NCBI GenBank assembly: GCA_036502575.1
Contig: DASXYL010000008.1
Location: 186,001 to 250,000 of the forward strand
DNA length: 64,000 nt
Direction of reading: 5' to 3'
DNA from: DASXRA01 sp036502575
GTDB taxonomy: Bacteria; Actinomycetota; Actinomycetes; Mycobacteriales; Jatrophihabitantaceae
Part shown: positions 25,143 through 33,563 of the stretch, piece after piece
How the letters are laid out: the number at the start of each line of letters is the position of its first letter
How positions within the stretch are numbered: position 1 is the first letter of the stretch
Program-made: the position numbers and the translations under genes
The notes under the pieces: generated by a model
Seen by the model: the letters and a program-made list of their open reading frames with translations, nothing else
Told to the model about the DNA's origin: nothing
The model's database searches: none

Positions 25143-26597
25143 CTAGGCGCCCGCCGGGCGCGCGATCGTCTTGACCTCGAGGAAGTCCTCGAGACCCTCG
25201 GTCCCCCACTCGCGGCCCAGGCCGCTTTGCTTGTAGCCGCCGAACGGTGACCCCGGGTCGAACCACTGCCCGCCGTTCACCCCGACCGTGCCGGTGCGCA
25301 TCCGTCGAGCCAGGTCCATCGCCCGCTCGACGTCGGCGCTGAAGACCGCGCCGGACAGTCCGTAAATGGTGCTGTCGGCCAGGTGCAGCGCGTCCTCGTC
25401 GTCGTCGAAGGTCTGGACGACGAGGACCGGCCCGAAGATCTCCTCCTGCACCACCGACGCGTCGCGCGGGACATCGGTGATGAGAGTCGGCTCCACGAAG
25501 TAGCCCTTCTCGAACCGCTCGGGGCGACCTCCGCCGAGCACCAACCGCCCGTCCCGCGCACCCTGCTCGACGTATCGCAGCACGCTGTCGCGCTGCCGGG
25601 CGTTGATCACCGGGCCCATCAGGTTGGCCGGGTCCTGCGGGTCGCCCCACGGGATCCGCTCCATCGTCGCCTGGGCGATCGCGACGGCCTCGTCCTGCCG
25701 CGATCGGGGTACGAGCAGGCGGGTGGTCAACGCACACCCTTGTCCAGCATGGCTGCAGACCGCGCCGGCGACGCCCTGGATGACGGCGGCGAAGTCGGCG
25801 TCGTCCAGCAGCACCGCCGCAGACTTGCCGCCCAGCTCGAGCGTGACCCGCTTGATCGTGGCCGCCGCGGCCGCCATGATCCGACGCCCGGTCGCGGTCG
25901 AACCGGTGAACGTCACGGCGTCGACGTCGGGATGGGTGACGAGCCGCTCGGCCACCGCGGTGTCAGCCGTCGTCACGACGTTCAGCACCCCGGGCGGGAT
26001 CTCGGTCTCCTCGGCGGCGATGCGGCCGATCTCCGTGGCGTTCCACGGCGTGTCCGGCGCCGGCTTGAGGACAACGGTGCAACCGGCTGCCAACGCCGCC
26101 GACACCTTGGCGATGTTCAGGTAGAACGGGTAGTTCCACGGCGTGATCGCCGTGACGACACCGGCCGCCTCCCGGCGCACGACCCGCTGATGCGTCCGGC
26201 CCATCGACACGATGTCGGGCCGGGCCTGTTCGAACTCGTACCCGTCGAGGAGTTCGACGTAGTGACTGATGTACTCCACCGCGCCGTCGAGTTGGGTGGC
26301 CCGGGTCAACATCACCGGACTGCCGCCCTCCGCGACGATCGTGCCGCGCAGGGTCTCGAGGTTCTTGCGGAGCGCCGCCTGCAGTTGGGCGAGACACTCC
26401 CGCCGGAACGCGGCGTCGGTCGACCAACCAGTCGTGTCGAACGCGCGGCGAGCGGCCGCAACCGCCCGATCGGCGTCGGCGATGGTGGCGTCGGGCGCGG
26501 TGCCGAGGACGTCCTCCGTCGCCGGGTTGACGTTGTCGAACGTGCCGGATCCGGTCGCGGCAACGAGCTCGCCGTCGATCAACATGCCGTGTGTCAT
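25143..26597 (-). CDS. Aldehyde dehydrogenase, NAD(P)-dependent
   Basis: A 484-residue aldehyde dehydrogenase with PWNYPFYLN, the FTGSTATGRRI cofactor block, the general-base Glu in LELGGKSAAVLL and the catalytic Cys in GQGCALTTR. It oxidises an aldehyde to the acid. ATG 26595-26597 (MTHGMLIDGE) is chosen because AGGGAG lies 6 bases upstream; a longer start at 26618 would overlap the P450 gene. It lies between the P450 and the mycofactocin-type SDR, a natural hydroxylation-alcohol-aldehyde-acid series. Confidence 0.92.
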   Translation of the reverse strand: MTHGMLIDGELVAATGSGTFDNVNPATEDVLGTAPDATIADADRAVAAARRAFDTTGWSTDAAFRRECLAQLQAALRKNLETLRGTIVAEGGSPVMLTRATQLDGAVEYISHYVELLDGYEFEQARPDIVSMGRTHQRVVRREAAGVVTAITPWNYPFYLNIAKVSAALAAGCTVVLKPAPDTPWNATEIGRIAAEETEIPPGVLNVVTTADTAVAERLVTHPDVDAVTFTGSTATGRRIMAAAAATIKRVTLELGGKSAAVLLDDADFAAVIQGVAGAVCSHAGQGCALTTRLLVPRSRQDEAVAIAQATMERIPWGDPQDPANLMGPVINARQRDSVLRYVEQGARDGRLVLGGGRPERFEKGYFVEPTLITDVPRDASVVQEEIFGPVLVVQTFDDDEDALHLADSTIYGLSGAVFSADVERAMDLARRMRTGTVGVNGGQWFDPGSPFGGYKQSGLGREWGTEGLEDFLEVKTIARPAGA

Positions 26598-26611
26598 TCG
26601 AGGCTCCCTTA

Positions 26612-27856
26612 TCAGCATTGGTCAGAGCGCCGGCCGGGCCTGAACCGGATGGGCAGGCGCCGCGGGGCATAGACCGCGCCGGCGTCGTCGAACCGCACCG
26701 GTTCGTCGTCGATCATCGTGAAGTCCGGCAGCCGCTCGAGGATCTCGGCGATCATGACTCGGAACATCGCCCGGGCCAGGTTCGAGCCGAGGCAGCGGTG
26801 CTGGCCGACTCCGAAGGCCAGGTGCCGGTTGGGCTGGCGCTCGAGGTCGATCTCGGCCGGGGCCGGGAACGCGGCCGGATCGCGGTTGGCCGAGGCCCAC
26901 AGCAGGAGAACTCGCTCGCCCTCCTTGAGCTGCTGCCCGTGGAACTCCGCGTCCCGGCTGACTACGCGGGCGAGGCCCTGGGTCGGCGTGCTGTGCCGGA
27001 GGAACTCCTCGGTGGCCGACCGAATGAGCTCGGGTCGCTCGATGAGCTGTCGTTTGAGACCCGGATCGCGCGACATCTCGACGAGCGTGTTGCCGGTGAG
27101 CCCCGAGGTGGTGTCCATCCCGCCGAACAGCAGCAGCAGGATGTAGCCGAACTTCTCCTCGTTCGTCAGCGGCCGGCCGGCCGCCGTGCCGGTCAGAATC
27201 GCGCCGACCAAATCATCGGGCGCAGTGCCCACCTGGGCCCGGCGCGCCATCTCGCGACCGATCTCCTGCTGCACGGCACCGCCCGCGGTGACACGGTCCA
27301 TGCCGACCTCGTCGCCGTGGATCAGGCTGTGGATGATCGTGACCCATTCCGGCCAACGGGTCTCGTCGAAGTTGAGGAGTCGCAGAATCACCCGGGCCGG
27401 CAACGGTGTGGTCAACTCCCCCACGATGTCGGCCGTGCCCCGCTCGACGAACGCGTCGATCAGTTCGGTGGCGATCGCCCGGATCTCCGGTTCGAGTTGG
27501 TCTGCGGCGGCGGGCGAGAGGAACTTCACCGTCAGGCGACGCATCTCGGCGGTCAGCGGCGGGTCGGTGTGGATCGGGGGCAGGACCTGCGTGAGCGCCG
27601 CCTCGACGTCCACCCGGGCCGGATCGGGAATGCCGGCGCCCAGGGACGAGATGAACAGGTCGTCGTCGCGGGTGGCCTCGAACGTCGACTCGTAGTCGGT
27701 GAGCAGCCAGTGGCCGCCGTTGGCGGTCGACCACGCGACGGGGCACCGCGACCGGAGCTCGTCGTAGATCTCGTAGTTGTGCTGGCCGAACTCGGAGCGG
27801 TGAATGTTCAGGTCGGTCTCCGGCCGCCGGCCGGTCGTCGTCTCCACCTCGGTCAT
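26612..27856 (-). CDS. Cytochrome P450
   Basis: A 414-residue soluble bacterial P450. The I-helix is LLLLFGGMDTTSGL with the acid-alcohol pair, the ExxR motif is EEFLR, and the heme-thiolate loop is FGVGQHRCLG with Cys at about residue 355. It hydroxylates an unactivated carbon using O2 and electrons from a ferredoxin; no ferredoxin or reductase gene is present in the window. ATG 27854-27856 overlaps the amidohydrolase stop by 4 bases. The family resembles CYPs that act on terpenes or steroids, but I cannot assign a number. Confidence 0.93.
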   Translation of the reverse strand: MTEVETTTGRRPETDLNIHRSEFGQHNYEIYDELRSRCPVAWSTANGGHWLLTDYESTFEATRDDDLFISSLGAGIPDPARVDVEAALTQVLPPIHTDPPLTAEMRRLTVKFLSPAAADQLEPEIRAIATELIDAFVERGTADIVGELTTPLPARVILRLLNFDETRWPEWVTIIHSLIHGDEVGMDRVTAGGAVQQEIGREMARRAQVGTAPDDLVGAILTGTAAGRPLTNEEKFGYILLLLFGGMDTTSGLTGNTLVEMSRDPGLKRQLIERPELIRSATEEFLRHSTPTQGLARVVSRDAEFHGQQLKEGERVLLLWASANRDPAAFPAPAEIDLERQPNRHLAFGVGQHRCLGSNLARAMFRVMIAEILERLPDFTMIDDEPVRFDDAGAVYAPRRLPIRFRPGRRSDQC

Positions 27857-28992
27857 GCGGTCGGAGTACGCGGGAACCGGTACAGCCTCCGGGCGTTCAG
27901 CTCGACAATCTTGCGCGCCTCGTCGTCCGGAACGTTGACGAGCGACTCGGCGAGCAGCTTGCGCGTATGGGGCCAATTGCAGTCCGAGTGGGGGTAGTCG
28001 CTCTCGAACATGATGTTGTCGACGCCGATCCGGTGCCGCGCCTCGATGCCGCTGTCGTCGAACACGAAGCACCCGTAGATGTGGTCGCGGAACAGCTCCG
28101 AGGGAACCTGCTCGGCGTTGACGTTGCACCAGTACTTGTGTCGGCCCCACGAGTAGTCGGTGCGCTCGAGCAGGTACGGCATCCAGCCGATCCCGCCTTC
28201 GGACAGCGCGAACTTGAGGTTCGGGAACTTGTAGAACACGGGCGACATCAGCAGGTCGACGGTCGCCATCATCGAGTTGAGCCCGAACAGCGCGATGCCG
28301 ATGAACATGTCGCCGTCGGGGGCGAGGCCCGGAGGCATGCCGCCCGAACCGAAGTGCACCGACAGCGGCAGCCCCGCCTCCTCGCAGGCGCGCAGCAGCG
28401 GATCCCAGTGATCGGTGTGGTACGAGGGCAGGCCCACCCGGTGCGGCGCTTCGAGGAACGAGACCGAACGCGCGCCCTTCGCCGCGGTGCGCTCGACCTC
28501 GGCGACCGATGCCTCGACGTCCCAGAACGGCACCATCACCAACGGGATCTGCCGATCGGGCGCATAAGCGCACCACTCGTCGAGGATGAAGTCGTTGTAC
28601 GCCCGCACGCACTGGACGGCGAGGTCCTTGTCCTTGGCCGCGTAGAACGTGCTGCCCGCGAAGCCGCCGAAGTTCGGAAAGCACAGCTGGGCCCACACGC
28701 CCTCGATGTCCATGTCCTTGATTCGCGCCGCGATGTCGAAGCAGCCGGGCAGCATGTCGCTGTAGCTGCGCGGGTCCAACCCGAACTCGCGGGGATGCTT
28801 CCCGGCCACGGCGTTGAGGGCGAAGTTGCCCGACTGCTTGCCCTCGTAGATCCAGGTGTCGTTGCCGTCGGGCAGCTTCTCGATCCGGGGCGCCTCGTCG
28901 ACGTACTTCGACGGGAGCCGATCGAGCCACACTCGCGGGTGCTCGATCACGTGGTCATCGACAGAAATGATCTGGGCGTCGGGCGGGAGCAT
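27853..28992 (-). CDS. Amidohydrolase-2 family metal-dependent hydrolase (A)
   Basis: A 379-residue TIM-barrel protein of the ACMSD/amidohydrolase-2 group. Metal ligands are visible as SVDDHV near the N-terminus, the His of LSVHFGSGG, and ESDYPHSDCNWPH near the C-terminus. Family members hydrolyse or decarboxylate carboxylic acids. It is the first gene of a four-gene operon with P450, ALDH and mycofactocin SDR, and an excellent TetR-type operator lies 32 bases before its ATG. It is one of three related proteins in the window (also 32141 and 47287). The reaction is unknown. Confidence 0.9.
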   Translation of the reverse strand: MLPPDAQIISVDDHVIEHPRVWLDRLPSKYVDEAPRIEKLPDGNDTWIYEGKQSGNFALNAVAGKHPREFGLDPRSYSDMLPGCFDIAARIKDMDIEGVWAQLCFPNFGGFAGSTFYAAKDKDLAVQCVRAYNDFILDEWCAYAPDRQIPLVMVPFWDVEASVAEVERTAAKGARSVSFLEAPHRVGLPSYHTDHWDPLLRACEEAGLPLSVHFGSGGMPPGLAPDGDMFIGIALFGLNSMMATVDLLMSPVFYKFPNLKFALSEGGIGWMPYLLERTDYSWGRHKYWCNVNAEQVPSELFRDHIYGCFVFDDSGIEARHRIGVDNIMFESDYPHSDCNWPHTRKLLAESLVNVPDDEARKIVELNARRLYRFPRTPTA

Positions 28993-29023
28993 CGGCTTAC
29001 CCTCCGGGAGCGTTTGAACAGTT

Positions 29024-29037
29024 TGAACGGACGTTCA
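29024..29037. promoter_or_regulatory. TetR-type operator TGAAC-GGAC-GTTCA
   Basis: A perfect 5-4-5 inverted repeat just upstream of the amidohydrolase-P450-ALDH-SDR operon. An extra TTTGAACA half-site lies directly before it. The same sequence pattern occurs at 30427-30440 and 31375-31388 around the TetR gene, which makes that TetR the likely binder. Confidence 0.7.
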
Positions 29038-29122
29038 TACGACCGTAACTTTATTCACGAGGGTGGTCAACGTCTCACCGGTCGGGGCGGAGAATTGGTC
29101 CTGGTTTCGCCGGGTCGGATCC

Positions 29123-30361
29123 TCAGGTGACGGCTCCGGCCACCTTCAGATCCAGGATCGTCTGCTCGTCGCGGCCGATCTCGCGCAGGACCTCGTCGGT
29201 GTGTTCGGCGAACTGGGGCCCCCGCACCAGCGACGCCGGCGTCTCGTCGAACTGGACCGGTGCGGTGACCAGCTCGCGCACCGTCCCGTCGACGTCCACG
29301 ACCTCGGCGATGAACCCGTTCGCCCGCAGCTGGACGTCCTGACCTACCTCGACGCTGTTCTGGATCGGAGCCCACTGTCCCTCGAGCGTGGCGAACCGCT
29401 CGAGCCACTCGGCGAATGGTCTCGTGCCGAACTCGGCCGCGATGATCTCGGCCGCCGCGGCGGCGTTGTCCATCAGCTTCTCGGTCGTGTCGAACAGCGG
29501 ATTGTCGACCAGGTCCGGACGGTCGAGGTGCTTGCAGAAATCACGCCAGTAGCGTCCGGGCTGCATCATGTTGAGGTTGATGTAGCGCCCGTCGGAGGTG
29601 CGGAAGATCCCGACGAGCGGGTTCCGGGGGGCTCCCCGGCCGCCGCCGCGCGGCGACATCGCCTGCCAGGGCTCGCCGCTGATGAGCGAAAGGTCGATCG
29701 CCAGCGCGTTGGCCCAGGCCCCGGCGCTCAACAGCGAGACGTCGACAACGGACGGCTCCCCCGTGCGCTCCCGGGCGAAGAGCGCGGCGCTGATTCCGCC
29801 GGCGATGGTCATCCCGCCGATCGTGTCGCCATAAGCAGGGCCGGGCATCCCCAGCATGCCTTCCAGCTCCGGCGCCGAGATGCCCGCCGAACTGCCGGCC
29901 CGACACCAGAACGTCGGCTGGTCGTACCCGCCCTTGTGCGCCTCGGGGCCACGGGCACCCAACGCCGTGCCGCGCACGTAGATGACGTCGGGGTTCACCG
30001 CACGGATGTGCTCGACGTCGATCTTGAGCCGGGCCCGCGCGTCCGGCAGGAAGTTCGTCACGAAGACGTCGCTGCGTCGCACGATCTCGTAGAGCACCTC
30101 GAGCGCCTCGGGCTGCTCGAGCGCCAGCCCGACGCTGCGCTTGCCACGATTGGGATGCTCCATCAGCGGAGCGAAGTTCCCGCCCGCGCTGACGGCGCCG
30201 AGATTGGTGAAGCCGCGCTGCGCGTCACCGCTCACCGCATGCTCGACCTTGATCACGTCGGCACCCCAGTCCGCGAGCACCGCGCCCGCGGCCGGGACGT
30301 ACGTGAACTGGGCAACCTCGACGACTCGTACCCCGTCCATCGGCTTGGCCGGCACGCGCAC
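29123..30361 (-). CDS. CaiB/BaiF family protein with Ser at the catalytic Asp position
   Basis: A 412-residue class III CoA-transferase-like protein: VRVVEVAQFTYVPAAGAVLADWG and GADVIKVEH, then IYVRGTALGARGPEAHKGGYDQ. At the position of the catalytic Asp the sequence is VVDVSLLSAGAW, with Ser at about residue 212. It may be a racemase-like or non-catalytic relative, or use another residue. GTG 30361 is the outer start; a second GTG at 30355 has better spacing to GAGGGAG. An operator-like palindrome lies at 30427-30440. Its 3' end is 130 bases from the amidohydrolase start. Confidence 0.85.
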   Translation of the reverse strand: MRVPAKPMDGVRVVEVAQFTYVPAAGAVLADWGADVIKVEHAVSGDAQRGFTNLGAVSAGGNFAPLMEHPNRGKRSVGLALEQPEALEVLYEIVRRSDVFVTNFLPDARARLKIDVEHIRAVNPDVIYVRGTALGARGPEAHKGGYDQPTFWCRAGSSAGISAPELEGMLGMPGPAYGDTIGGMTIAGGISAALFARERTGEPSVVDVSLLSAGAWANALAIDLSLISGEPWQAMSPRGGGRGAPRNPLVGIFRTSDGRYINLNMMQPGRYWRDFCKHLDRPDLVDNPLFDTTEKLMDNAAAAAEIIAAEFGTRPFAEWLERFATLEGQWAPIQNSVEVGQDVQLRANGFIAEVVDVDGTVRELVTAPVQFDETPASLVRGPQFAEHTDEVLREIGRDEQTILDLKVAGAVT

Positions 30362-30426
30362 CTCCCTCGATTGGTGCCCGGGAGTGTATGTCGCCTACAT
30401 CAAATTGAGCAACAAGTACCGGAAAT

Positions 30427-30440
30427 CGAACCATGGTTCA
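30427..30440. promoter_or_regulatory. TetR-type operator CGAAC-CATG-GTTCA
   Basis: It contains the 12-base perfect palindrome GAACCATGGTTC. It lies between the TetR stop and the CaiB start, 66 bases before that start. It fits the TGAACNNNNGTTCA consensus with one mismatch. Confidence 0.65.
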
Positions 30441-30457
30441 GAGATAGTCCGGAGGGG

Positions 30458-31219
30458 TCACGAAGGCCGGGCCGCGAAGGTCTGCGCGATGAACGTGAGG
30501 AACTCCGCGACGTCCAGTTCGGCGGGATCGTCGCTCACCGCGGGGTCCATCAGGTGGAAGGCGGTCACGAGCGACGAGAACATCCGGGCCAGCGCATGGG
30601 GATCGCCGGAGCGCAAGACTCCCTCGCGTTGTCCGGCAGCGATCATGCCGGCCTCGAGGTTGATCGCGTTGCGATAACTCTCGCGGAAGCCCTGCTGCAC
30701 CTCGCCCAGCATCGGCATCCCCGGAGTGAGCACCCTGGTCGTCAGCCTCCCCCAACTCGGGTACTTGCGAAAGTACTCGACCTGCAGCCGGGCCATCGCG
30801 ACCAGGCGTTCGTCGGCCGGGGCGGGATCAGCAGCGAGCCGCTCCATCTCCTCCCAGTATCCGATGCTGCGCCGTCGCAGGACTTCCTGATAGAGCGCGT
30901 CCTTGCCTTCGAAGAACGAGTACAGCGACCCGACCGAGAACTCGCACCGCTCGGCGACCTCTTTCAGTCCGGTTTCGTGGTAACCCCGTTCTCCGAAGAG
31001 CTGCTCGGCGGTGTCCAGGATCTGCTCGCGACCCATGTCGATCCGCAGTCGCCGACGGGCCTCGCGGGGGCTGAGCGCCTCGTCCGGTACGGATTTCGCG
31101 GGGACCCGGGTGCCGGTGGGCTTGACCGCTCGAGGGGCACGGGGGCGGCGAGCCCCCGCGGACTTCGTCTCGCCCGTCGCATTGTCCTTCGCCGGACCCC
31201 GCGCTCGTGCTGCGGCCAT
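30458..31219 (-). CDS. TetR family regulator (proposed master of the TGAAC operators)
   Basis: A 253-residue TetR protein. A basic, Ala/Pro/Arg-rich N-terminal extension of about 55 residues precedes the helix-turn-helix (ILDTAEQLFGERGYHETGL, then CEFSVGSLYSFFEGKDALY), and a ligand domain follows. The extension is longer than usual and may add DNA contacts. The start is ATG 31217-31219, or GTG 31225 with GAAGGAG closer. Palindromes of the GAAC/GTTC type lie on both sides of the gene and before the P450 operon, so it probably represses itself, CaiB and that operon until an acyl-CoA binds. Confidence 0.88.
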   Translation of the reverse strand: MAAARARGPAKDNATGETKSAGARRPRAPRAVKPTGTRVPAKSVPDEALSPREARRRLRIDMGREQILDTAEQLFGERGYHETGLKEVAERCEFSVGSLYSFFEGKDALYQEVLRRRSIGYWEEMERLAADPAPADERLVAMARLQVEYFRKYPSWGRLTTRVLTPGMPMLGEVQQGFRESYRNAINLEAGMIAAGQREGVLRSGDPHALARMFSSLVTAFHLMDPAVSDDPAELDVAEFLTFIAQTFAARPS

Positions 31220-31305
31220 CTGCACCCCGCTCCTTCTATCACCACCGGAGTCGCGATCGGCCCGGGTGGTCCGGACCGGCGCCAAGCCTAACCTGCTGAC
31301 GTTCG

Positions 31306-31321
31306 GTTCAGCTGGCTGAAC
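31306..31321. promoter_or_regulatory. Inverted repeat GTTCAG-CTGG-CTGAAC upstream of TetR gene
   Basis: A perfect 6-4-6 inverted repeat, 87 bases before the TetR ATG. The half-sites are the same as in the TGAAC/GTTCA operators but face the other way, so two dimers may bind overlapping sites here. Confidence 0.5.
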
Positions 31322-31374
31322 GGCATTCGGCGCGGTCCACGCGTCCGCCCGACGAACAATGCTGTAGCTGGAAA

Positions 31375-31388
31375 TGAACCATCGTTCA
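31375..31388. promoter_or_regulatory. TetR-type operator TGAAC-CATC-GTTCA
   Basis: A perfect 5-4-5 inverted repeat located between the two TetR genes, 9 bases beyond the stop of the upstream one and about 155 bases before the downstream TetR start. It matches the operator at 29024 exactly in its arms. Confidence 0.65.
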
Positions 31389-31397
31389 GCGCTCGCG

Positions 31398-32045
31398 TCA
31401 ACGGCCCGTGACCGCGCGATGGATCAGCTCGGCCATCACGATCTGCGCATCGGCCACGCGAATGCCCGATGCCTCCAGGCCGCGCTGATGGGCAGCGACG
31501 TGCGACAGCATCGAGACCAGGACCGCCCCGACCGCCCGGGGATCGGGATCCCCACCCCGGCGGCGAGTCCCTCTCCATTCGGTCGCGACCTCGGCCAGCG
31601 CCACCGTGACCTCGCTCAGGAGCCGGGTCCGCACCGCTCGGAAACGCGGATCACCCTCCGCCGACGCGAGATCCACCACTCGAAGCACGCTGTCGTGGTC
31701 GTGCCAGAACTTCACGAACTCAGCCGCCAGCGCCTGGGCGCCGGCATACGCGCGCCGGCCGGCCCAGTTCGTCTCACGCACGATTCGGATGAACCGCGCC
31801 CGGTCGTCGGCCATCTGCTCGGCCAACACGAGTACGGCCGCCTCGACGCCCGGGAAGTACTGGTAGAACGTCGCCGGGCTCGTGCCGGCCGTCCGGGCGA
31901 CGTCGATGACCCTCAGATCGCGATACGAACGATCCGCCAGCAGTCGCTCCGTGCACTCGAGCAGACGAGACCTGGTCGCGAGCCCGCGAACGCCCGGAAC
32001 CCGGCCGTCCGAGGCCCGGACATCGGCCGAAATGCTGGTGGTCAT
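31398..32045 (-). CDS. TetR family regulator
   Basis: A 215-residue TetR protein with LLECTERLLADRSYRDLRV and the recognition helix TAGTSPATFYQYFPG, followed by a helical effector domain. It is divergent from the amidohydrolase at 32141 across a 95-base gap that holds the AATATACTTT element, so that gene is a likely target. Start ATG 32043-32045. The N-terminal ~20 residues are polar and probably disordered. It is unlike the neighbouring TetR in length and sequence, so the two probably bind different sites. Confidence 0.9.
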   Translation of the reverse strand: MTTSISADVRASDGRVPGVRGLATRSRLLECTERLLADRSYRDLRVIDVARTAGTSPATFYQYFPGVEAAVLVLAEQMADDRARFIRIVRETNWAGRRAYAGAQALAAEFVKFWHDHDSVLRVVDLASAEGDPRFRAVRTRLLSEVTVALAEVATEWRGTRRRGGDPDPRAVGAVLVSMLSHVAAHQRGLEASGIRVADAQIVMAELIHRAVTGR

Positions 32046-32102
32046 GGACTCAGATCGTACCGTGATCCCCGTCGTCGACAGAGATCTGACGGTGTGTCAG
32101 AA

Positions 32103-32108
32103 TATACT
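32103..32108 (+). promoter_or_regulatory. Probable -10 box (TATACT) of amidohydrolase B
   Basis: AATATACTTT lies 33 bases before the ATG. The same ten bases are found before amidohydrolase C at 47237-47246, so the two paralogues share a promoter element. Confidence 0.5.
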
Positions 32109-32140
32109 TTACGCATTTCTACGCACGGGTGGAGCGCGCC

Positions 32141-33334
32141 ATGACCGAACTTCCGAAGATCATCAGCGTGGATGACCACGTCGTCGAACCGGCTCATGTC
32201 TGGCAGACCTGGTTACCCGCGAAGTACCGCGACCGCGGCCCCCGCGTCGAGCGCCGCGGCATCGGCGAGATCAAACACGTCGGTGGTGGCACGTACCAGC
32301 AGACCTTCGATCCGGAGGGCCCGAAGGCGGACTGCTGGATCTTCGAGGATCTGGTCTACATCCACAAGCGGCACGTGGCAGCGGTCGGATACAGCCGCGA
32401 CGAGATGACCATGACCCCCATGACCTACGACGAGATGCGGCCGGGCTGCTACGACCCCAAGGCTCGGGTCGAGGACATGAAACTCAACTGGGTCGACGGC
32501 TCGCTGTGCTTCCCCACCTTCCCGCGATTCTGCGGGCAGACGTTCACCGAGGCCAAGGACCGCGAACTCGGACTGGCCTGCGTGAAGGCCTACAACGACT
32601 TCATGGTCGAGGAGTGGTGCGGCGACAGCGACGGAATCCTGATTCCACTGATCATCGTGCCGTTGTGGGATGCCGAGTTGGCCGCGGCCGAGGTACGCCG
32701 CAATGCCGAACGGGGGGTGCACGCCGTTTGCTTCAGCGAAATACCGCCGCACCTCAAGCTGCCGAGCATTCACAGCGGGCAATGGGATCCGTTCTTCGCG
32801 GCGTGCGAGGAGACCGCGACGACGATCAACATGCACATCGGTTCGTCCTCGCGCATGCCCGCGACGTCCGCCGACGCACCGGACGGCGTGGCGGCGACGC
32901 TGTCGTTCAACAACGCGATGGCCTCGATGGCGGACTGGCTGTTCTCCGGCAAGCTCGTGCAGTTCCCGGAGCTGAGGATCGCCTACTCCGAAGGGCAGAT
33001 CGGCTGGCTGCCCTACCTGCTCGAGCGCGCGGACACGGTGTGGGAAGAGCACCGCGCCTGGATCAACGCCAGCGAACTCGTTCCCGAACCACCGTCGACG
33101 TACTACCGGCGCAACATCTTCGGCTGCTTCTTCCGCGACCTGCACGGCGTCAAGGCCCGCAACGATATCGGCATAGACACCATCACGTTCGAGACCGACT
33201 ATCCGCACACCGACTCGACCTGGCCGCACACCAAGAAGGTCGCCGAGGAACACCTGGAGGGGCTCACCGACGAGGAGAAGTACAAGATCCTGCGGGGCAA
33301 CGCGATCCGCATGCTCAGCCTGGATCGTGTCTGA
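32141..33334 (+). CDS. Amidohydrolase-2 family metal-dependent hydrolase (B)
   Basis: A 397-residue TIM-barrel amidohydrolase, close to protein A at 27853 (ISVDDHVVEPAHVW; TFTEAKDRELGLACVKAYNDFM; FETDYPHTDSTWPH). The metal-binding D-x-H, the His in TINMHIGSSS and the C-terminal Asp/His are kept. ATG 32141 is preferred to GTG 32129 because GTGGAG lies 7 bases before it. It is followed after 229 bases by the NIPSNAP-like gene. It probably hydrolyses or decarboxylates an intermediate related to the substrate of protein A. Confidence 0.9.
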   Translation: MTELPKIISVDDHVVEPAHVWQTWLPAKYRDRGPRVERRGIGEIKHVGGGTYQQTFDPEGPKADCWIFEDLVYIHKRHVAAVGYSRDEMTMTPMTYDEMRPGCYDPKARVEDMKLNWVDGSLCFPTFPRFCGQTFTEAKDRELGLACVKAYNDFMVEEWCGDSDGILIPLIIVPLWDAELAAAEVRRNAERGVHAVCFSEIPPHLKLPSIHSGQWDPFFAACEETATTINMHIGSSSRMPATSADAPDGVAATLSFNNAMASMADWLFSGKLVQFPELRIAYSEGQIGWLPYLLERADTVWEEHRAWINASELVPEPPSTYYRRNIFGCFFRDLHGVKARNDIGIDTITFETDYPHTDSTWPHTKKVAEEHLEGLTDEEKYKILRGNAIRMLSLDRV

Positions 33335-33563
33335 GGGTGTGTAGCCAAGCAGAGGCCGACTGCCCGATCCTGCAGTCGATGATCCGGCATCCGTCGCGCA
33401 CGAACCCCTCGTCGCTTCGCGGCTGCCCCGATTGCCGCGTCGGTGATTCGGCTGTCGTGCAACCGCACGACGTACTCGGCCCGACGTCCGACCCGACGTC
33501 CCACGAAGTCGCGGACCCGTACCCGGCCCGCGCGCTGCGGACCTTGGCTGGAGAGATCCGATC

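Noticed and set aside
33335..33563. 229-base gap after amidohydrolase B, with a minus-strand frame reading VGRRAEYVVRLHDSRI
   Set aside because: I could not link it to any family, no good start or ribosome site is present, and it overlaps the neighbouring genes; it may be a fragment but there is not enough support.
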